64,000 bases of DNA from Chelativorans salis (GCF_025336525.1 NZ_JAOCZP010000002.1:186001-250000); one strand, 5' to 3'. Positions 44,229 to 55,219 are shown, numbered from the stretch's first letter. A program made the numbers and translations. Notes: generated from the letters alone by a model not told the origin.

Positions 44229-46304
44229 TTAGCGCCCCTCACGGTACCACATGGCGCCGAGCGCCAGGAGCAGCAGCCCGAGACCCAGGAAGCCGGCGAA
44301 CAGCGGCACCCGCCTGATCGACTGCAAGACGCTATCGTTGGTGCTCCTTAGCCCGATCCAGTCGCGCCCTGCCGCCGTGGTGGCGTTGGCGCGCACCGGC
44401 ACGATGTTGGGGAGGTTCAGTCCGCCCACGCCACCCTCCAGCCGGCGCACGCTTCCCCCGCTCGCCTCGGCCACCGGCGCCAGCACCTCTTCCGTCGACA
44501 CCGTGTTCACGAATTCCGGCGCATTGACCGGGCCGACATGGGCAAGCGCCGTCAGATCACCGTTCTCGACCTGGTAGAGGCCGATTTCGTCGGCCTCCAG
44601 CGTGCCGCGGAAGAGGCCGGGCTCGCCGGCCGTCAGCGGCACGTCGCGTGTTTCGCCCGAAGGGGCGGTCACCGTGGCCGTGCCGACCTCGTCCTCCATG
44701 GACTGGCGCGTGATCTCAAGCCGCATGCCGCGGCCGGCCGCCGTCAGCCGCTCTTCCTCCAGGTCCGGCTCCTTCATCAGCCAATGGGCGATGCGGCGAT
44801 AGAGCGAGACGTAGGGGCCGCCGCCCTCGAAGCCGCGCGCCCACAGCCAGCCCTGGTCGGACAGGAACATGCCGACCCGGCCTTCGCCGCGGCGCGCCAG
44901 CAAGAGAAGCGGCTGCTCGTCCGGCCCCTGCATCACCACCTGGCCGTCCGTCCGGCCGATGCCGACGGCGCGGAACCAGCGGCTCCAGCCGGGCGGCTCG
45001 GAGGCCGAACCGTCGAGCCCGCGGGTGACGGGGTGGCGGGCGCCCGTATCCGTCAGGCGGGGATAGAAGCCGGCTTCCGTCACCTCTCCGCTGGGCAGCG
45101 CCGGCAGCGCCGAGATCAGCGGCGTATGGGCGATGGACTGGTCACCGGCGAACTCGGGCCCAGCGGCGATCAGAAGTGCTCCGCCATTCTCCACATACTC
45201 GGCGATGTAGTCGTAATAGAGGATCGGCAGCACGTCGCGGTGCTGGTAGCGGTCGAAGATGATGAGGTCGAAGTCGTCGATCCTTTCGACGAAGAGCTCG
45301 CGCGTCGGGAAGGCAATCAGCGACAATTCGTTGATCGGCGTGCCGTCCTGCTTCTCCGGCGGGCGCAGGATGGTGAAGTGGACGAGGTCGACGGAAGCGT
45401 CGGACTTGAGCAGGTTGCGCCAGGTCCGCTCGCCCGAATGCGGTTCACCGGAAACGAGCAGCACGCGCAGGTTCTCGCGGATGCCGTCGATCAGGGCGAC
45501 GGCGCGGTTGTTGGTCTCCGTAATCTCGCCCTCTTCCACCGGGATCCTGAGTTCCACTATGTTGCGTCCGGCGGTGGGGACGGTGACTTCCAGCGGCATT
45601 TCCTGGCCGATCGTCGCCTGCTCGACCAGCGCCAGTTCACCATTGACGAGAACCTCGACCTCCACCTGCCCGGTCTCGCCCTCGGTATCGATGACGCGGT
45701 AGCTCATTTCCAGAGGCTGCCCGACGATGCCGAAGCGTGGCGCACGCTCAAAGCGGATTCGCCGGTCGCGCTCGCCCTCCCGGCCGGTGATCAGCGCATG
45801 CAGCGGTCCGGCGAGGCCCGAGACGTTTGGCGGTGTGTCGTGCACTTGGCCGTCGGTGATCATGATGGAGCCGGCCACGCGCGAGGATGGCACGTCGCGT
45901 AACGTGCTCTCCAGCGCTTCGAAGAGACGGGTCTCGGTGTTCTCGTCGACGGCTTCGCCTCGGCCGGCCTCGACCGTACGCACCTCGAACTGATTGAAGC
46001 GCTCCAGCCGCTCCGCCAGCGCTTGCGCCGCCTGTTGTGTCTCCTCGCTCCTGTCGCCGATGTCCTGGCTCTGGCTTTCGTCGATCACCACGGCGACGAC
46101 GCTTTTGAGCGGATCCCGCTCTTCTTCTAGGAGCACCGGATTAAGGAGCGCCAGCGCCAGAGCGATAAGTGCTCCCAGGCGAAGCAGCGCGCCGCGCCGG
46201 CCAGCGAACAGGCTGAGCGCCATCAGGCAGGCGAGCGGGATCGTAAGAAGCGCCAGTACACCCCAGGAAAACAGCGGATCGAAGCTCAAGGACCAGTTCA
46301 TCAT
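44229..46304 (-). CDS. Large membrane protein with vWA-like and glutamine-amidotransferase-like regions
   Basis: 691 aa. Two N-terminal transmembrane helices (about residues 12-60), then a periplasmic vWA-like region with VVAVVIDESQSQDIGD (DxSxS, a MIDAS-type metal site). Further on, LRVLLVSGEPHSGERTWRNL and FDLIIFDRYQHRDVLPI suggest the class I amidotransferase-like fold found in this group, and there is a C-terminal helix (residues about 665-685). It is the last gene of the MoxR/DUF58/DUF4159 operon, overlapping the preceding gene by 4 bp. Function is unknown; an envelope-stress or chaperone-type complex is inferred. Confidence 0.8.
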   Translation of the reverse strand: MMNWSLSFDPLFSWGVLALLTIPLACLMALSLFAGRRGALLRLGALIALALALLNPVLLEEERDPLKSVVAVVIDESQSQDIGDRSEETQQAAQALAERLERFNQFEVRTVEAGRGEAVDENTETRLFEALESTLRDVPSSRVAGSIMITDGQVHDTPPNVSGLAGPLHALITGREGERDRRIRFERAPRFGIVGQPLEMSYRVIDTEGETGQVEVEVLVNGELALVEQATIGQEMPLEVTVPTAGRNIVELRIPVEEGEITETNNRAVALIDGIRENLRVLLVSGEPHSGERTWRNLLKSDASVDLVHFTILRPPEKQDGTPINELSLIAFPTRELFVERIDDFDLIIFDRYQHRDVLPILYYDYIAEYVENGGALLIAAGPEFAGDQSIAHTPLISALPALPSGEVTEAGFYPRLTDTGARHPVTRGLDGSASEPPGWSRWFRAVGIGRTDGQVVMQGPDEQPLLLLARRGEGRVGMFLSDQGWLWARGFEGGGPYVSLYRRIAHWLMKEPDLEEERLTAAGRGMRLEITRQSMEDEVGTATVTAPSGETRDVPLTAGEPGLFRGTLEADEIGLYQVENGDLTALAHVGPVNAPEFVNTVSTEEVLAPVAEASGGSVRRLEGGVGGLNLPNIVPVRANATTAAGRDWIGLRSTNDSVLQSIRRVPLFAGFLGLGLLLLALGAMWYREGR

Positions 46305-49126
46305 TGGCCGAGCCGCTCCAGCAGGACAGGCACATGAACCTGGTCCGACTTATAGTTTCCGGTCAGCATGTACATCATGATGTTCACGCCCGCCCGCAGT
46401 GCATATGTGCGCTGCATCGGGTCCGACGGCACGGTGGGCAGCAGCGGCTCGCCGTTCGAACCCACGGCCCATGCGCCGGCAAGATCGTTGGCGGTGATCA
46501 TGATGGGGGACACACCGTCGCCCGTGCGCACGGGCCGGTCAGCGCGGCTCTCCGCCTCCGCGGAGGCTTCCACCCACAAGTCGCTGCCGCGGTAACGGCC
46601 GGGAAACTCCGAGAGGATGTAGAACGCCTTGGTAAGCACGTGGTCATCCGGCACCGGTTCCAGTGGCGGCACGTTCAGGCCGGAAAGGATGTCGCGCAGC
46701 CGCTGCGTCTCAGGGCTCACCGAGCCGGACGAGCCAAAGCCGGAGGAGTACTGGTCGCGCGTGTCGAAAAGCACTGTGCCTCCCTGCTGCATATAGGCGT
46801 CGATGCGCGCGATGGCCTCCTCGGAGGGCATCTCGGCATTGGGGTCGATGGGCCAGTAGATGAGGGGATAGAAAGAAAGCTCATCCGTGGCGATGTCGAG
46901 AGCCGCTGGCGCGCCGGGCTCCAGCGCCGTCTTCTCGGCCAGGAAGCGCGACAGGCCCTGTACGCCAGCGCGGCTGATGGCATCGACCGAGGAAATGCCG
47001 GTCCTGACATATGCGATACGGGTGGCCGCAATCGCCTCGATCGCCTCCATGTCGCCCGGCTGCGGGTTGTCCTGCGCCAACGCATTGTCCGGCACCAGCA
47101 GCGAGAATGCGAGGGCGGTGGCAAGCAGCACAGAAGCAGTGGAGGCGGCGCGGCGCGTCGGGCGCCGCTGCAACAGCCCGCCCAGCCACAGCACAGCCAG
47201 CGTGTCGAGCGCCAGAAGTGCCAGCGCCGCGGCCATCAGCGGTCCTTTGAGCGGCTGCGACTGGTCGAAGGCATAGCGTGCTTCGCTCATGGTCACCGGC
47301 GCCGTGGGGCGGGAGAGGGCGGTAAGTTGCGCATCCGGCGCCAGAAGGTTGTGCGCCACCACGCCTTCCTCCGAGCCGTAGAGCCCCGGCGGATTGGCAA
47401 GCGTGACCGGCGCATCGCCGGCAAGCTGCAGCGGTTCGGCCTCCGGCCCGGGCGGCACCAGCGTGCCGGTGGCCGAGATCATGCGGTAGGGCGGCAGCCG
47501 TCCGCTCTGTTCCTCCTGGTCAGCCGCAAGGCTCCCCTGGTTACGCGAAAGCTGCACGATGCGCCGCAGCATCTCGACGAAGCTTCCGGAGATCGGCAGG
47601 CTCGACCAGGTGGCTTCCGGTGTGACGTGGAACAGGATGACGCGGCCGTCGCCGCGTGCGGCGCCCGTCACCAGCGGCGTGCCGTCGGCGAGATTGGCCC
47701 AGGTGCGCTCGACGATGTCGGCCGATGGCTCGGCCAGCACCTGGCGGCTCACCGTCACGTCGCGCGGCGGTGTCAGGTCAGAGAAGGGGCCGCCTGCTGG
47801 AAAGTCGTCCACCGACTGCGGCTCCGACCACGATAACGCGCCGCCCAACGAGCGCTCGCCTTCGCGCAGCCGCACGGGCAGCAACTCTTCATCATGATCC
47901 GCCGCCGCCAGCCGCGGCCCGGCGAAGCGGATCAGCGTGCCACCCGCGCGCATCCATTCGACCAGCGCCTCTCGTGCCGAATCCGGAAGGGTGCCGACAT
48001 CGGCCATGACAATCGCCGCCGGCTTCTGTTCCAGAAGCTGCGGGATGGCCTCGGTCAGCTCGGGGTCTGAGGGCCGGATGAGGTCGGCATAGGGACCGAG
48101 CGCGCGCTGGATATAGTAGAGGGGCGATAGCAGCGGCTGCGCCTGGTCCGCCTCATGCTGCGACAGCAGCCCGACGCGCCGGCGGCGCGCGTTCTCGTCG
48201 AGCATGCGCAGCGCGCCGGCATGGTCCTCACCGGTAATGCCGATGGAGGCGAAGTCGTTGCGCAGTTCGAAGGGAACGCGCATTTCACCGCGGGCCCGTG
48301 CCTCGCCGGGACCGAAGGTGATGGTCGTCTCGGCGATCCGGCGCCCGCGCTCGTCGGAAGCGTGGGCGATAACCTGGCGCGGCCCCATCTCGTCCTCGCG
48401 CCGCACCGCTGTCACCACAAAGCGCTCCGGCTCGTTGGCGCTGTCGGAGAGCGCAACGACCGGCAGCCGGTCCGGCGCAACCCACAGGACGTCGGAAAGC
48501 TCGGCGGAAAACAGCGTCTCGAACGCCGCCTCGTCGTCGGGCCCCGCAAGTCCGTCCGCCAACACGGCCAGGGTCGCGCCGGGCATATCGGCAAGCGCAT
48601 CGGCAACGCGGGCGTAGGTTGCCGGTCGATCTGTCGGCACGGGCCGGGGCTCGGCCGCGTTCAGCCGCTCGATAGCGGTGTCGGCGTCAAAGGGCCCGAT
48701 GTCCTGCGCCGGCTTTTCCGCCGTCAGTGCCACGATCACCGGCACGCTGCTCTCCTTGGCGTCATTGATCAGCCGCGTCGCCGTGGCCACACGCCGCTCC
48801 CAGTCAGGAGCGCTCGACCAGCCGTTATCCATCACGATGGCCAGCGCCTCACCGCCCACGGCTATCTTTTCGCGCGGGTTGAAGACTGGAGCAGCCAACG
48901 CCAGGATGACGAGTGCTGCCAGCGCCAACCTCAGAAGCGTCAGCCACCAAGGGCTTTGGTGCGGCGTTTCCTCCTTCTTCACGATACGCGCCAGGATGGC
49001 GAGCGGCGGGAAGGTCTCCTGCTGCGGCCGGGGCGGGGTGAGCCGCAAGAGCCACCAAATGACGGGCAGGGCGAGCAGGCCCCATAAGACCATCGGTGCA
49101 CCGAAGGAGAGGGGGAGGAAATTCAT
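46301..49126 (-). CDS. BatA N-terminal domain/DUF4159 large membrane protein
   Basis: 941 aa. The N-terminal aerotolerance-regulator domain (MNFLPLSFGAPMVLWGLLAL, PPRPQQETFPPLAILARIVK) has two helices. A vWA-like segment follows with AIVMDNGWSSAPDW (DxGxS). A glutamine-amidotransferase-like central region, a helix pair around residues 655-720 and a C-terminal DUF4159 domain (IAYVRTG..., SFYPLIYWPID, GGTVLFDTRDQ) complete it. It overlaps DUF58 upstream and the 691-aa gene downstream by 4 bp each. The family accompanies MoxR ATPases; its biochemical job is unknown. Confidence 0.88.
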   Translation of the reverse strand: MNFLPLSFGAPMVLWGLLALPVIWWLLRLTPPRPQQETFPPLAILARIVKKEETPHQSPWWLTLLRLALAALVILALAAPVFNPREKIAVGGEALAIVMDNGWSSAPDWERRVATATRLINDAKESSVPVIVALTAEKPAQDIGPFDADTAIERLNAAEPRPVPTDRPATYARVADALADMPGATLAVLADGLAGPDDEAAFETLFSAELSDVLWVAPDRLPVVALSDSANEPERFVVTAVRREDEMGPRQVIAHASDERGRRIAETTITFGPGEARARGEMRVPFELRNDFASIGITGEDHAGALRMLDENARRRRVGLLSQHEADQAQPLLSPLYYIQRALGPYADLIRPSDPELTEAIPQLLEQKPAAIVMADVGTLPDSAREALVEWMRAGGTLIRFAGPRLAAADHDEELLPVRLREGERSLGGALSWSEPQSVDDFPAGGPFSDLTPPRDVTVSRQVLAEPSADIVERTWANLADGTPLVTGAARGDGRVILFHVTPEATWSSLPISGSFVEMLRRIVQLSRNQGSLAADQEEQSGRLPPYRMISATGTLVPPGPEAEPLQLAGDAPVTLANPPGLYGSEEGVVAHNLLAPDAQLTALSRPTAPVTMSEARYAFDQSQPLKGPLMAAALALLALDTLAVLWLGGLLQRRPTRRAASTASVLLATALAFSLLVPDNALAQDNPQPGDMEAIEAIAATRIAYVRTGISSVDAISRAGVQGLSRFLAEKTALEPGAPAALDIATDELSFYPLIYWPIDPNAEMPSEEAIARIDAYMQQGGTVLFDTRDQYSSGFGSSGSVSPETQRLRDILSGLNVPPLEPVPDDHVLTKAFYILSEFPGRYRGSDLWVEASAEAESRADRPVRTGDGVSPIMITANDLAGAWAVGSNGEPLLPTVPSDPMQRTYALRAGVNIMMYMLTGNYKSDQVHVPVLLERLGQ

Positions 49127-50031
49127 CGGCCGACATCCATTTCGGACGTCATTGCCGTGTGCACGCCGATGAGCGCTTCGGAAGCCAGTCGGTCCGTATG
49201 GTTTACAGTGTAGCTCCAGCCAAGCTTCTTGCACCACCTGGAAAGCGTCTCGCGCCGGGCGAGATAGAGCCGGCGGTAGTCTTCGCCCAGCGTCTCGGCG
49301 CGGCCCGCGGTTAGCCGTTCACCCGTCTCTGGATCATGAAACTCGGTGCGGCCGGAATAGGGGAAGGTCTCTTCCGCCGGGTCGGCCACCTCAATCAGAT
49401 GCGCTCTGGCGCCGACGCGTGCCAGCGGGTCGAGCCAGCGCATGGTCTCTTCCGGTGAATCCAGAAAGTCACCCGCGACGACCATATCGGAGAAGCGACG
49501 GACGACCGTCAGGTCGGGGCGCGCGGTGGTGGGCTCCGCATGGGCGATCTGCTGGGCCAGCCTCTCCGCCCCGTTGCGCGCGGCGAAGGGATCGGAAAGC
49601 CCCGGCCAGGCAATGCGCTCGCCGCTGCGCGACAGGAGCTCGGCCAAGGCCAGGATCAGCACCAGCGCCCGCGATTCCTTGGAAACGTCCGCCTGGCTGG
49701 AGCGGAACAGCATGGACGGCGAGCGGTCGGCCCACAGCCAAACCGTGTGGGCGGCCTCCCATTCGCGGTCGCGCACATAGATGTGGTCTTCCTCGCGGGC
49801 GGAGCGGCGCCAGTCGATGCGGGCCACCGCCTCGCCGTCCACATAGGGCCGGAACTGCCAGAAATTCTCGCCGATGCCGCGCCGTCGCCGGCCGTGCCAG
49901 CCGGCGATCACATTGTTGACGACGCGCCGCGCCTCCACCAGCAGATCTGGCACCAGTGCGGCCCGTGTGCGTGCTCGCGCAAGCGCATCCCGCGTCTCAA
50001 CCTGGGTGGTGACTTCACCGATCCGCGCCAT
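49123..50031 (-). CDS. DUF58 domain protein
   Basis: 302 aa. The DUF58 core GIGENFWQFRPYVDGEAVAR IDWRRSAREED is followed by a vWA-like fold with WLWADRSPSMLF (DxSxS). DUF58 proteins are the usual partners of MoxR ATPases. The ATG at 50031 is used, with a TTG immediately before it as a less likely start. It follows the MoxR gene by 18 bp and overlaps the DUF4159 gene by 4 bp. Confidence 0.92.
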   Translation of the reverse strand: MARIGEVTTQVETRDALARARTRAALVPDLLVEARRVVNNVIAGWHGRRRRGIGENFWQFRPYVDGEAVARIDWRRSAREEDHIYVRDREWEAAHTVWLWADRSPSMLFRSSQADVSKESRALVLILALAELLSRSGERIAWPGLSDPFAARNGAERLAQQIAHAEPTTARPDLTVVRRFSDMVVAGDFLDSPEETMRWLDPLARVGARAHLIEVADPAEETFPYSGRTEFHDPETGERLTAGRAETLGEDYRRLYLARRETLSRWCKKLGWSYTVNHTDRLASEALIGVHTAMTSEMDVGR

Positions 50032-50049
50032 CAACGTTCCGCCGTTGCA

Positions 50050-51072
<1,023 letters not shown>

Positions 51073-51204
51073 GCGGCTTTTCCTCGCTTTGCCGAACTGG
51101 CCCCGTCTGCGATACATGGTTCAGGAGTCGCAGCCTGCCACCCTACGGAGCTTAAATCAGATCGTAAGGCTGACAAGCCGAAGAACAGTGACTATTTCGT
51201 GACC

Positions 51205-51843
51205 ATGACCCCTGCAAATCGCCATAGTTCCGCCGAGGAAGGCATTTTCGCCAAGGCTGCCGATGCCGGAGCGCTATCGGCGCTGATCGCGCGTGCGGCG
51301 CGTGCAGGCAAGGGCGCGGCCCCCGTGGAGCGCTGGAATCCAACCTTCTGCGGCGACCTCGACATGGAAATAAAGGCCGATGGCACCTGGTTCTATCTCG
51401 GCACGCCCATAGGCCGGATGCCTCTCGTGCAGCTTTTTTCCTCCGTCCTGCGCAAGGACGAGGACGGCAAGACCTACCTCGTAACGCCGGTGGAAAAAGT
51501 CGGCATCCGCGTCGAGGACGCGCCGTTCGTTGCTGTCGAGATGGTTGCCACGGGCAAGGGCGAGAATCAGCGTCTGACCTTCCGCACCAATGTGGGCGAC
51601 GTGGTGGAGGCGGGCTCGGACCATCCCATCCGCTTCGTCGACGAGGATGGCACCGGCGGCATGAAGCCCTACGTCCTCGTGCGCGGACGGCTGGAGGCGC
51701 TGGTGGCGCGCCCCGTCATGTACGAGCTTGCCGCCTTGGGCGAGGAGGTGGAGATCGACGGCCGGGTGATGTTCGCTGTCCGCTCCGGCGGCATGGTCTT
51801 TCCCATCATGCCCGCCGAAAAGCTCAAGGCGCTCTCCGAATGA
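51205..51843 (+). CDS. DUF1285 protein
   Basis: 212 aa. Family blocks: PVERWNPTFCGDLDMEIKAD, GTWFYLGTPIGRMPLVQLFS and LVTPVEKVGIRVEDAPFVA. It is a cytosolic protein of unknown function that is commonly paired with the CoA pyrophosphatase and cca genes in Rhizobiales. The start is the ATG at 51205 or the GTG two codons earlier. It overlaps the NUDIX gene by 4 bp (ATGA 51840-51843). Confidence 0.9.
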   Translation: MTPANRHSSAEEGIFAKAADAGALSALIARAARAGKGAAPVERWNPTFCGDLDMEIKADGTWFYLGTPIGRMPLVQLFSSVLRKDEDGKTYLVTPVEKVGIRVEDAPFVAVEMVATGKGENQRLTFRTNVGDVVEAGSDHPIRFVDEDGTGGMKPYVLVRGRLEALVARPVMYELAALGEEVEIDGRVMFAVRSGGMVFPIMPAEKLKALSE

Positions 51844-52481
51844 CCCTTTCGACCGACACGAAAAATCCCTTCTCCGCCGAGGAATTCCGCCGCCGCGCCG
51901 CCGCACAGGATCCCGCGCACGATCCCGACGCCTACGGCGATCATCGCCTCAACCCGGACCTCAAGCACCTCATCGTGCGTGATCGCCTGCATGACGCCGC
52001 CGTCCTCGTTCCGGTGGTCGATCACGATGACGAGACGACCGTCATCCTCACCCAGCGCACCGCCAATCTGCGCAGCCATTCGGGCCAGATCGCCCTGCCA
52101 GGAGGGCGCATCGACGCAAGCGACGCCTCGCCCGAGCACGCTGCCCTGCGCGAGGCCCGGGAGGAAATCGGCCTCGACCCCGCGCGCATCGAAATCGTCG
52201 GCCGCATGCCCGACTATGCGACCGGCAGCGGCTATCGTATTCGGCCGATCCTGTCGGTCGTGAAACCGGGTTTTTCGCTGGCGCTCAATCCGGACGAAGT
52301 GGATGCGGCGTTCGAGGTGCCGCTGTCCTTCCTCATGGACCCGGCCAACCACAGGCGCGAAAGCCGAATTTGGCAGGAACGGGAACGTTTTTATTATACA
52401 ATGCCTTACGGCAGCCGCTTCATATGGGGAGTCACCGCCGGTATCCTGCACATGCTCTATGAAAGGCTCTACGCGCAATGA
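51840..52481 (+). CDS. CoA pyrophosphatase (NUDIX)
   Basis: 213 aa. The NUDIX box GGRIDASDASPEHAALREAR EEIGL has the insertion-type spacing of the CoA-diphosphatase subfamily, and the upstream LTQRTANLRSHSGQIALPGG is the UPF0035 motif. It hydrolyses CoA or oxidised CoA to phosphopantetheine and 3',5'-ADP. It overlaps cca by 4 bp (52478-52481). Confidence 0.92.
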   Translation: MTLSTDTKNPFSAEEFRRRAAAQDPAHDPDAYGDHRLNPDLKHLIVRDRLHDAAVLVPVVDHDDETTVILTQRTANLRSHSGQIALPGGRIDASDASPEHAALREAREEIGLDPARIEIVGRMPDYATGSGYRIRPILSVVKPGFSLALNPDEVDAAFEVPLSFLMDPANHRRESRIWQERERFYYTMPYGSRFIWGVTAGILHMLYERLYAQ

Positions 52482-53767
52482 CCTCTGCCACCATCGCCGG
52501 TGCCGACTGGCTGCGGGAACCGGGCCTGCAGGCGCTGCTTGGCGTTCTCAATGCGGACGGCGAAGAGGCGCGAATTGCCGGCGGGGCGGTGCGCAACGCG
52601 CTTCTTGGCCAGACGGTGACCGATATCGATATCGCCACCACCACCCCGCCCGACGAGACGACACGGCGGGCAAAGGCGGCCGGCTTCAAGGTCGTGCCCA
52701 CGGGCTACGAGCACGGCACGGTGACGGTCGTGGCCAAGGGAAAGCCTTATGAAGTCACAACGCTGCGCGCCGACGTGGAGACCGACGGTCGGCGCGCGCG
52801 CGTCGTCTTCGGCCGCGACTGGAGAAGCGACGCCGAGCGCCGCGACTTCACCATCAACGCGCTCTATGCGGAGGCCGACGGGCGGGTGGTCGACCTCGTC
52901 GGCGGCCTCGACGATCTCGACACGCACACCCTGCGCTTCATCGGCAATGCCGAAACGCGTATCCGGGAGGATTATCTGCGCATCCTGCGTTTCTTTCGCT
53001 TCTTCGCCTGGTACGGCTCCGGCCGTCCGGACGCCGAAGGTCTGAAGGCCTGCGCCCGGCTCAAGGAGGGCCTTTCAAGGCTTTCGGCCGAGCGCGTCTG
53101 GGGCGAACTGAGAAAGCTGCTTTCGGCGCCCGATCCTTCACGAGCGCTTTTGTGGATGCGCACGACCAATGCGCTCACCATGGTGCTGCCGGAAAGCGAG
53201 AAATGGGGCATCGATACCATCCACCCCCTGATGGCAGCGGAGCAGGGGCTTTCATGGCCGCCAGACCCGATGCTCAGGCTGGCCGCCATCCTCCCGCCCG
53301 ACGTCACGCGCCTGGAGGCGCTTGCCGCGCGGCTGCGGTTGTCGAAGGCCGAGGCGGCCTCGATCGTCGCCTGGGCGCAGGCGCCGCTTCCCGACCGCGC
53401 GCTCTCCGAGGCCGATTTCGTGAAGCTGCTCTACCGCAATAGCCCCGAAGGCATCGACAAGCGTCTGCGTCTGGCACTCGCCACCGCCCGCGCCCGTGCG
53501 CCGGAGGACGATAAGGCGCTTGCCGAAGCCGCCGGCTTCCAGCGGCTGCTCGACATCCTCGAGCGCTGGAAACGACCGGTCCTGCCAATCAAGGGAAAAG
53601 ACCTCGTCGCCTCCGGCCATGCACCCGGCGAAGAGCTCGGCGCGCTGCTCGCCGAGCTGGAGCAGGCCTGGATCGACTCCGGCTTCAAGATGACGCGCGA
53701 GGAGCTGTTGAAGAAAGCCGAGCGCTCATTCCCTCCCTCTCGAGGGGAGGGTGGACCGGCGCGATAG
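52478..53767 (+). CDS. cca: CCA tRNA nucleotidyltransferase/poly(A) polymerase family
   Basis: 429 aa class II nucleotidyltransferase. Signature IAGGAVRNALLG, catalytic carboxylates in TDIDIATT, ERRDFTINALY, and the RILRFFRFFAWYG helix of the neck domain. It repairs or adds CCA tails on tRNA. Third gene of the DUF1285 operon. The last residues, SFPPSRGEGGPAR, are encoded by a palindromic intergenic element (copy B), so the natural C-terminus was probably altered by its insertion. Confidence 0.93.
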   Translation: MTSATIAGADWLREPGLQALLGVLNADGEEARIAGGAVRNALLGQTVTDIDIATTTPPDETTRRAKAAGFKVVPTGYEHGTVTVVAKGKPYEVTTLRADVETDGRRARVVFGRDWRSDAERRDFTINALYAEADGRVVDLVGGLDDLDTHTLRFIGNAETRIREDYLRILRFFRFFAWYGSGRPDAEGLKACARLKEGLSRLSAERVWGELRKLLSAPDPSRALLWMRTTNALTMVLPESEKWGIDTIHPLMAAEQGLSWPPDPMLRLAAILPPDVTRLEALAARLRLSKAEAASIVAWAQAPLPDRALSEADFVKLLYRNSPEGIDKRLRLALATARARAPEDDKALAEAAGFQRLLDILERWKRPVLPIKGKDLVASGHAPGEELGALLAELEQAWIDSGFKMTREELLKKAERSFPPSRGEGGPAR

Positions 53768-53932
53768 CGACGGGACCGTTGGGGCCGCTTCGGCCGTACT
53801 CGACGTCGAGGGATTTCACGCCTGAATCATCATGAAAAGCCAGAGCGCGGCTGGAGCGAGCTCACCCGTCCATCCGCCTCCGGTGGCTGTCCACCCTCCC
53901 CATTCCAAGCTTATCGCAGGGGGAGGGGTACG
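53727..53932. repeat. Palindromic intergenic elements, copies B and C in inverted orientation
   Basis: Copy B begins with CCCTCCCTCTCGAGGGGAGG (53731-53750) and shares the GGGAGGGTGG, CGACGGGAC and CCGTACTCGACG blocks with copy A at 31.3 kb. Copy C (53891-53930) carries CCACCCTCCCC and GGGGGAGGGG around AAGCTTATCGCA, reading the opposite way. Together they resemble a pair of REP-type sequences. Copy B overlaps the end of cca. Confidence 0.65.
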
Positions 53933-53935
53933 GCG

Positions 53936-54121
53936 CTACGCCGCGTCCCTCTCTTGGGTAATGCGCGAGCGGATCGCCTCGATCATGCTTTCGCGGATGA
54001 TCGTCTCGCCATGGGCCTCGCGCATATGCTCAACGGCGCGACGGATGACCTCCGCCTCTTCCTCATGCCTTGTGTGCCAGTCGCAACCGGGGACGAGTGA
54101 TCCGCAATGAAATTCTTTCAT
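53936..54121 (-). CDS. DUF1059 small protein
   Basis: 61 aa. FHCGSLVPGCDWHTRHEEEA is the DUF1059 signature, with Cys and His spaced for possible metal binding; EVIRRAVEHMREAHGE follows. Function is unknown. A strong AAAGGAGG sits 8 nt before the ATG at 54121. The stop is only a few bases from repeat copy C. Confidence 0.88.
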   Translation of the reverse strand: MKEFHCGSLVPGCDWHTRHEEEAEVIRRAVEHMREAHGETIIRESMIEAIRSRITQERDAA

Positions 54122-54227
54122 CGTTCGAACCTCCTTTGTTTCGCGTTGGCAGAAGCCGTCAATATAGCATGATATGGGGCGGCTGGCCGAGAGCGGACAG
54201 GGCGAGGCGATCACGATTTAGAGGCGA

Positions 54228-55127
54228 TCATGTTTTATAGGCGGAAGCCGTGGCGGCTATCTCTTGGCGAAGCCACGTCTTGAAGTCTTTGACCTTTCTC
54301 GGCTCCGGGCGCGATTTCGACGTCACCAGCCAATAGCCGAACTTCGTCTCGGCCACCTCCTCGAAAGGGCGCACCAGCAAATTTGCGGCCAGTGCGTCGT
54401 GGGCCAGCGTCTGCCATGCGAGCATCGCCCCCTGGCCGGCGATCGCCGCATCCAGCGCCAGCGAAGCGTCGGTAAAGGCGCTGCCCTCGCCGAGGTCCTT
54501 TTCGCTCAGGCCGTGCGGGGCAAGCCATACGTCCCAGCTTATGTTGGAGTTGGCGTCGCGCACGATGGGCGCGGAAACAAGGTCACGCGGCGTCTTCAGC
54601 CCCTCCGCCAGCGCCGGCGCGCACACGGGAAAGACTTCCTGCGCCAGCACGAACTCCGCGTTCACCCCCGGCCAACCGCCTTCGCCGACGCGGATCGCCA
54701 GGTCGATATCGGAAGCGTCGAGATTGACCAGCGCCACCGAGGCGTCGAGCCTGAGCCGCATCTGCGGATGCTGCCGCGAAAAGCCCGCAAGCCGCTGCAC
54801 CAGCCATTTCGATGCGAAGACCGGCGCGACCGAGATGGTCAGCACGTTGTCGGCGTGCCGCCGCGCGGCAGCCACGGCCTCGTCAAGGTTGCCGAACCCT
54901 TCGTTCAGTCGCCCGGCGATCTGCTGCCCAAAGGCCGTCGGCACTAGCCCGCGCTTCGTCCGGTCGAAGACGTTCCGGCCAAGCTGGCGCTCACAGCGGA
55001 TGACATGTTGGCTTACCGCACCGATGGAAACACCAATCTCGTTCGCAGCCGCCGCCAGCGAGCCGAGCCGCAGCACCGCCTCGACGGCACGCAGCGCGTT
55101 GAGATGGACGCGGTTCAGATTCTTCAT
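54228..55127 (-). CDS. LysR-family transcriptional regulator (GcvA-like)
   Basis: 299 aa. N-terminal HTH: LNALRAVEAVLRLGSLAAAANEIGVS (in part) with SIGAVSQHVIRCERQLG as recognition helix. A periplasmic-binding-like effector domain follows from about residue 92. It should control a nearby or divergent target; the only divergent gene is the 63-aa small protein, 92 bp away. The effector is unknown. Confidence 0.93.
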   Translation of the reverse strand: MKNLNRVHLNALRAVEAVLRLGSLAAAANEIGVSIGAVSQHVIRCERQLGRNVFDRTKRGLVPTAFGQQIAGRLNEGFGNLDEAVAAARRHADNVLTISVAPVFASKWLVQRLAGFSRQHPQMRLRLDASVALVNLDASDIDLAIRVGEGGWPGVNAEFVLAQEVFPVCAPALAEGLKTPRDLVSAPIVRDANSNISWDVWLAPHGLSEKDLGEGSAFTDASLALDAAIAGQGAMLAWQTLAHDALAANLLVRPFEEVAETKFGYWLVTSKSRPEPRKVKDFKTWLRQEIAATASAYKT

Positions 55128-55219
55128 ATAGCCTTTCTAAAGCATCGTGCAGGCAATCTCCATTGAAATCATGGTATCTTGGCTAGATCCTCTGGGAATG
55201 AAACTTGGAGGATAAACCC

